From Acidobacteriota bacterium (GTDB lineage: Bacteria > Acidobacteriota > Blastocatellia > RBC074), in the NCBI GenBank assembly GCA_022614735.1, contig JAKEHZ010000275.1, positions 1 to 15,884 on the forward strand: a DNA stretch of 15,884 nt, written 5' to 3'. Numbering within the stretch: the first letter of the stretch is position 1; every line of letters starts with the position of its first letter. A model generated the notes under the pieces. The model was not told where the DNA came from. It saw only the letters and a list, made by a program, of their open reading frames with translations, and made no database searches. Positions 15,791-15,884 of this stretch are shown here, piece after piece. A program made the translations under genes and the position numbers.

Positions 15791-15884
15791 GTTCGTAGTA
15801 CCGGCTTCAGCCGGAAGCGGCTCGTTTACGAGCCTTGCAGGGCGTCTGACGACGCCGCTTCCGGCTGAAGCCGGTACTACGAAC
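15791..15884. repeat. Inverted repeat F with two inner hairpins
   Basis: The arms 15791-15820 and 15855-15884 are 30 nt each and match perfectly; the left one begins GTTCGTAGTACCGGCTTCAG. Inside are two further stems: GGCTCG/CGAGCC (15819-15834) and GGCGTC/GACGCC (15841-15856), which share their outer GG and CC with the main stem. The strand can thus fold like a cloverleaf with two leaves. Each arm also contains its own small dyad (CCGGCT/AGCCGG). The right arm ends exactly at the last base of the window. Confidence 0.93.

Noticed and set aside
15791..15884. Element F considered as a tRNA gene because of its cloverleaf-like fold
   Set aside because: The outer stem is 30 bp, there are only two inner hairpins, and no tRNA-like anticodon arm or T-loop sequence is present.

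Overview
The window carries 13 genes I can support, all ordinary bacterial genes with some accessory flavour. No rRNA, tRNA, CRISPR array, transposase or phage gene is visible. The organism is probably a free-living, didermic heterotroph. Lnt, lipoprotein processing, a SPOR protein and a Tat-exported Gfo/Idh/MocA oxidoreductase point to an outer membrane. Tat-exported oxidoreductases, a bacterial deoxyhypusine-synthase-like gene and many intergenic repeat hairpins together suggest Acidobacteriota, perhaps a Blastocatellia-like lineage. That placement is an inference from gene content, not from a marker gene.

Layout. At 1-2025 (minus) thiE is followed by a glycolate-oxidase GlcD-type gene that runs off the left edge. 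At 2026-2399 a divergent intergenic region holds a large inverted repeat (element A) and a TATAAT box. At 2400-2744 (plus) is a small OB-fold lipoprotein, separated by a bidirectional terminator from a 117-residue protein of unknown function (2822-3175, minus). At 3447-5569 (minus) a SPOR-domain membrane protein is followed 5 bp later by lnt. At 5570-5805 is a second divergent gap with element B. At 5806-8732 (plus) an M19 dipeptidase and a gamma-glutamyltranspeptidase-like hydrolase sit 5 bp apart, a pairing suited to breakdown of gamma-glutamyl peptides. Element C precedes a Tat-exported Gfo/Idh/MocA oxidoreductase (9001-10317, plus). From 15772 down to 10382 (minus) runs a compact series: deoxyhypusine-synthase-like gene, DNA methyltransferase, element E, acyl-CoA ligase, 4HBT thioesterase and an endonuclease/exonuclease/phosphatase (EEP) protein. 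The last three overlap by 4 bp each, and the series ends inside element D. Element F lies just upstream of the series and reaches the last base of the window.

The most interesting content is the set of six long, nearly perfect inverted repeats (A-F), one in most major intergenic gaps. Their arms are 30-54 nt and are mostly built from short degenerate words repeated in tandem (GATTTGA, ATTGCGG, acggat with about 10-nt spacing, CGAAA with 9-10-nt spacing). Two of them (D, E) extend into neighbouring genes. They encode the last 14-16 residues of the EEP protein and of the methyltransferase, with the stop codon at or near the centre of the hairpin. A seventh, single-arm copy of the B/E family (11594-11627) encodes the start of the EEP protein in the same reading frame as the methyltransferase tail, giving two recognisably similar peptides. 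A and B lie between divergent genes, so simple transcription termination cannot explain the set.
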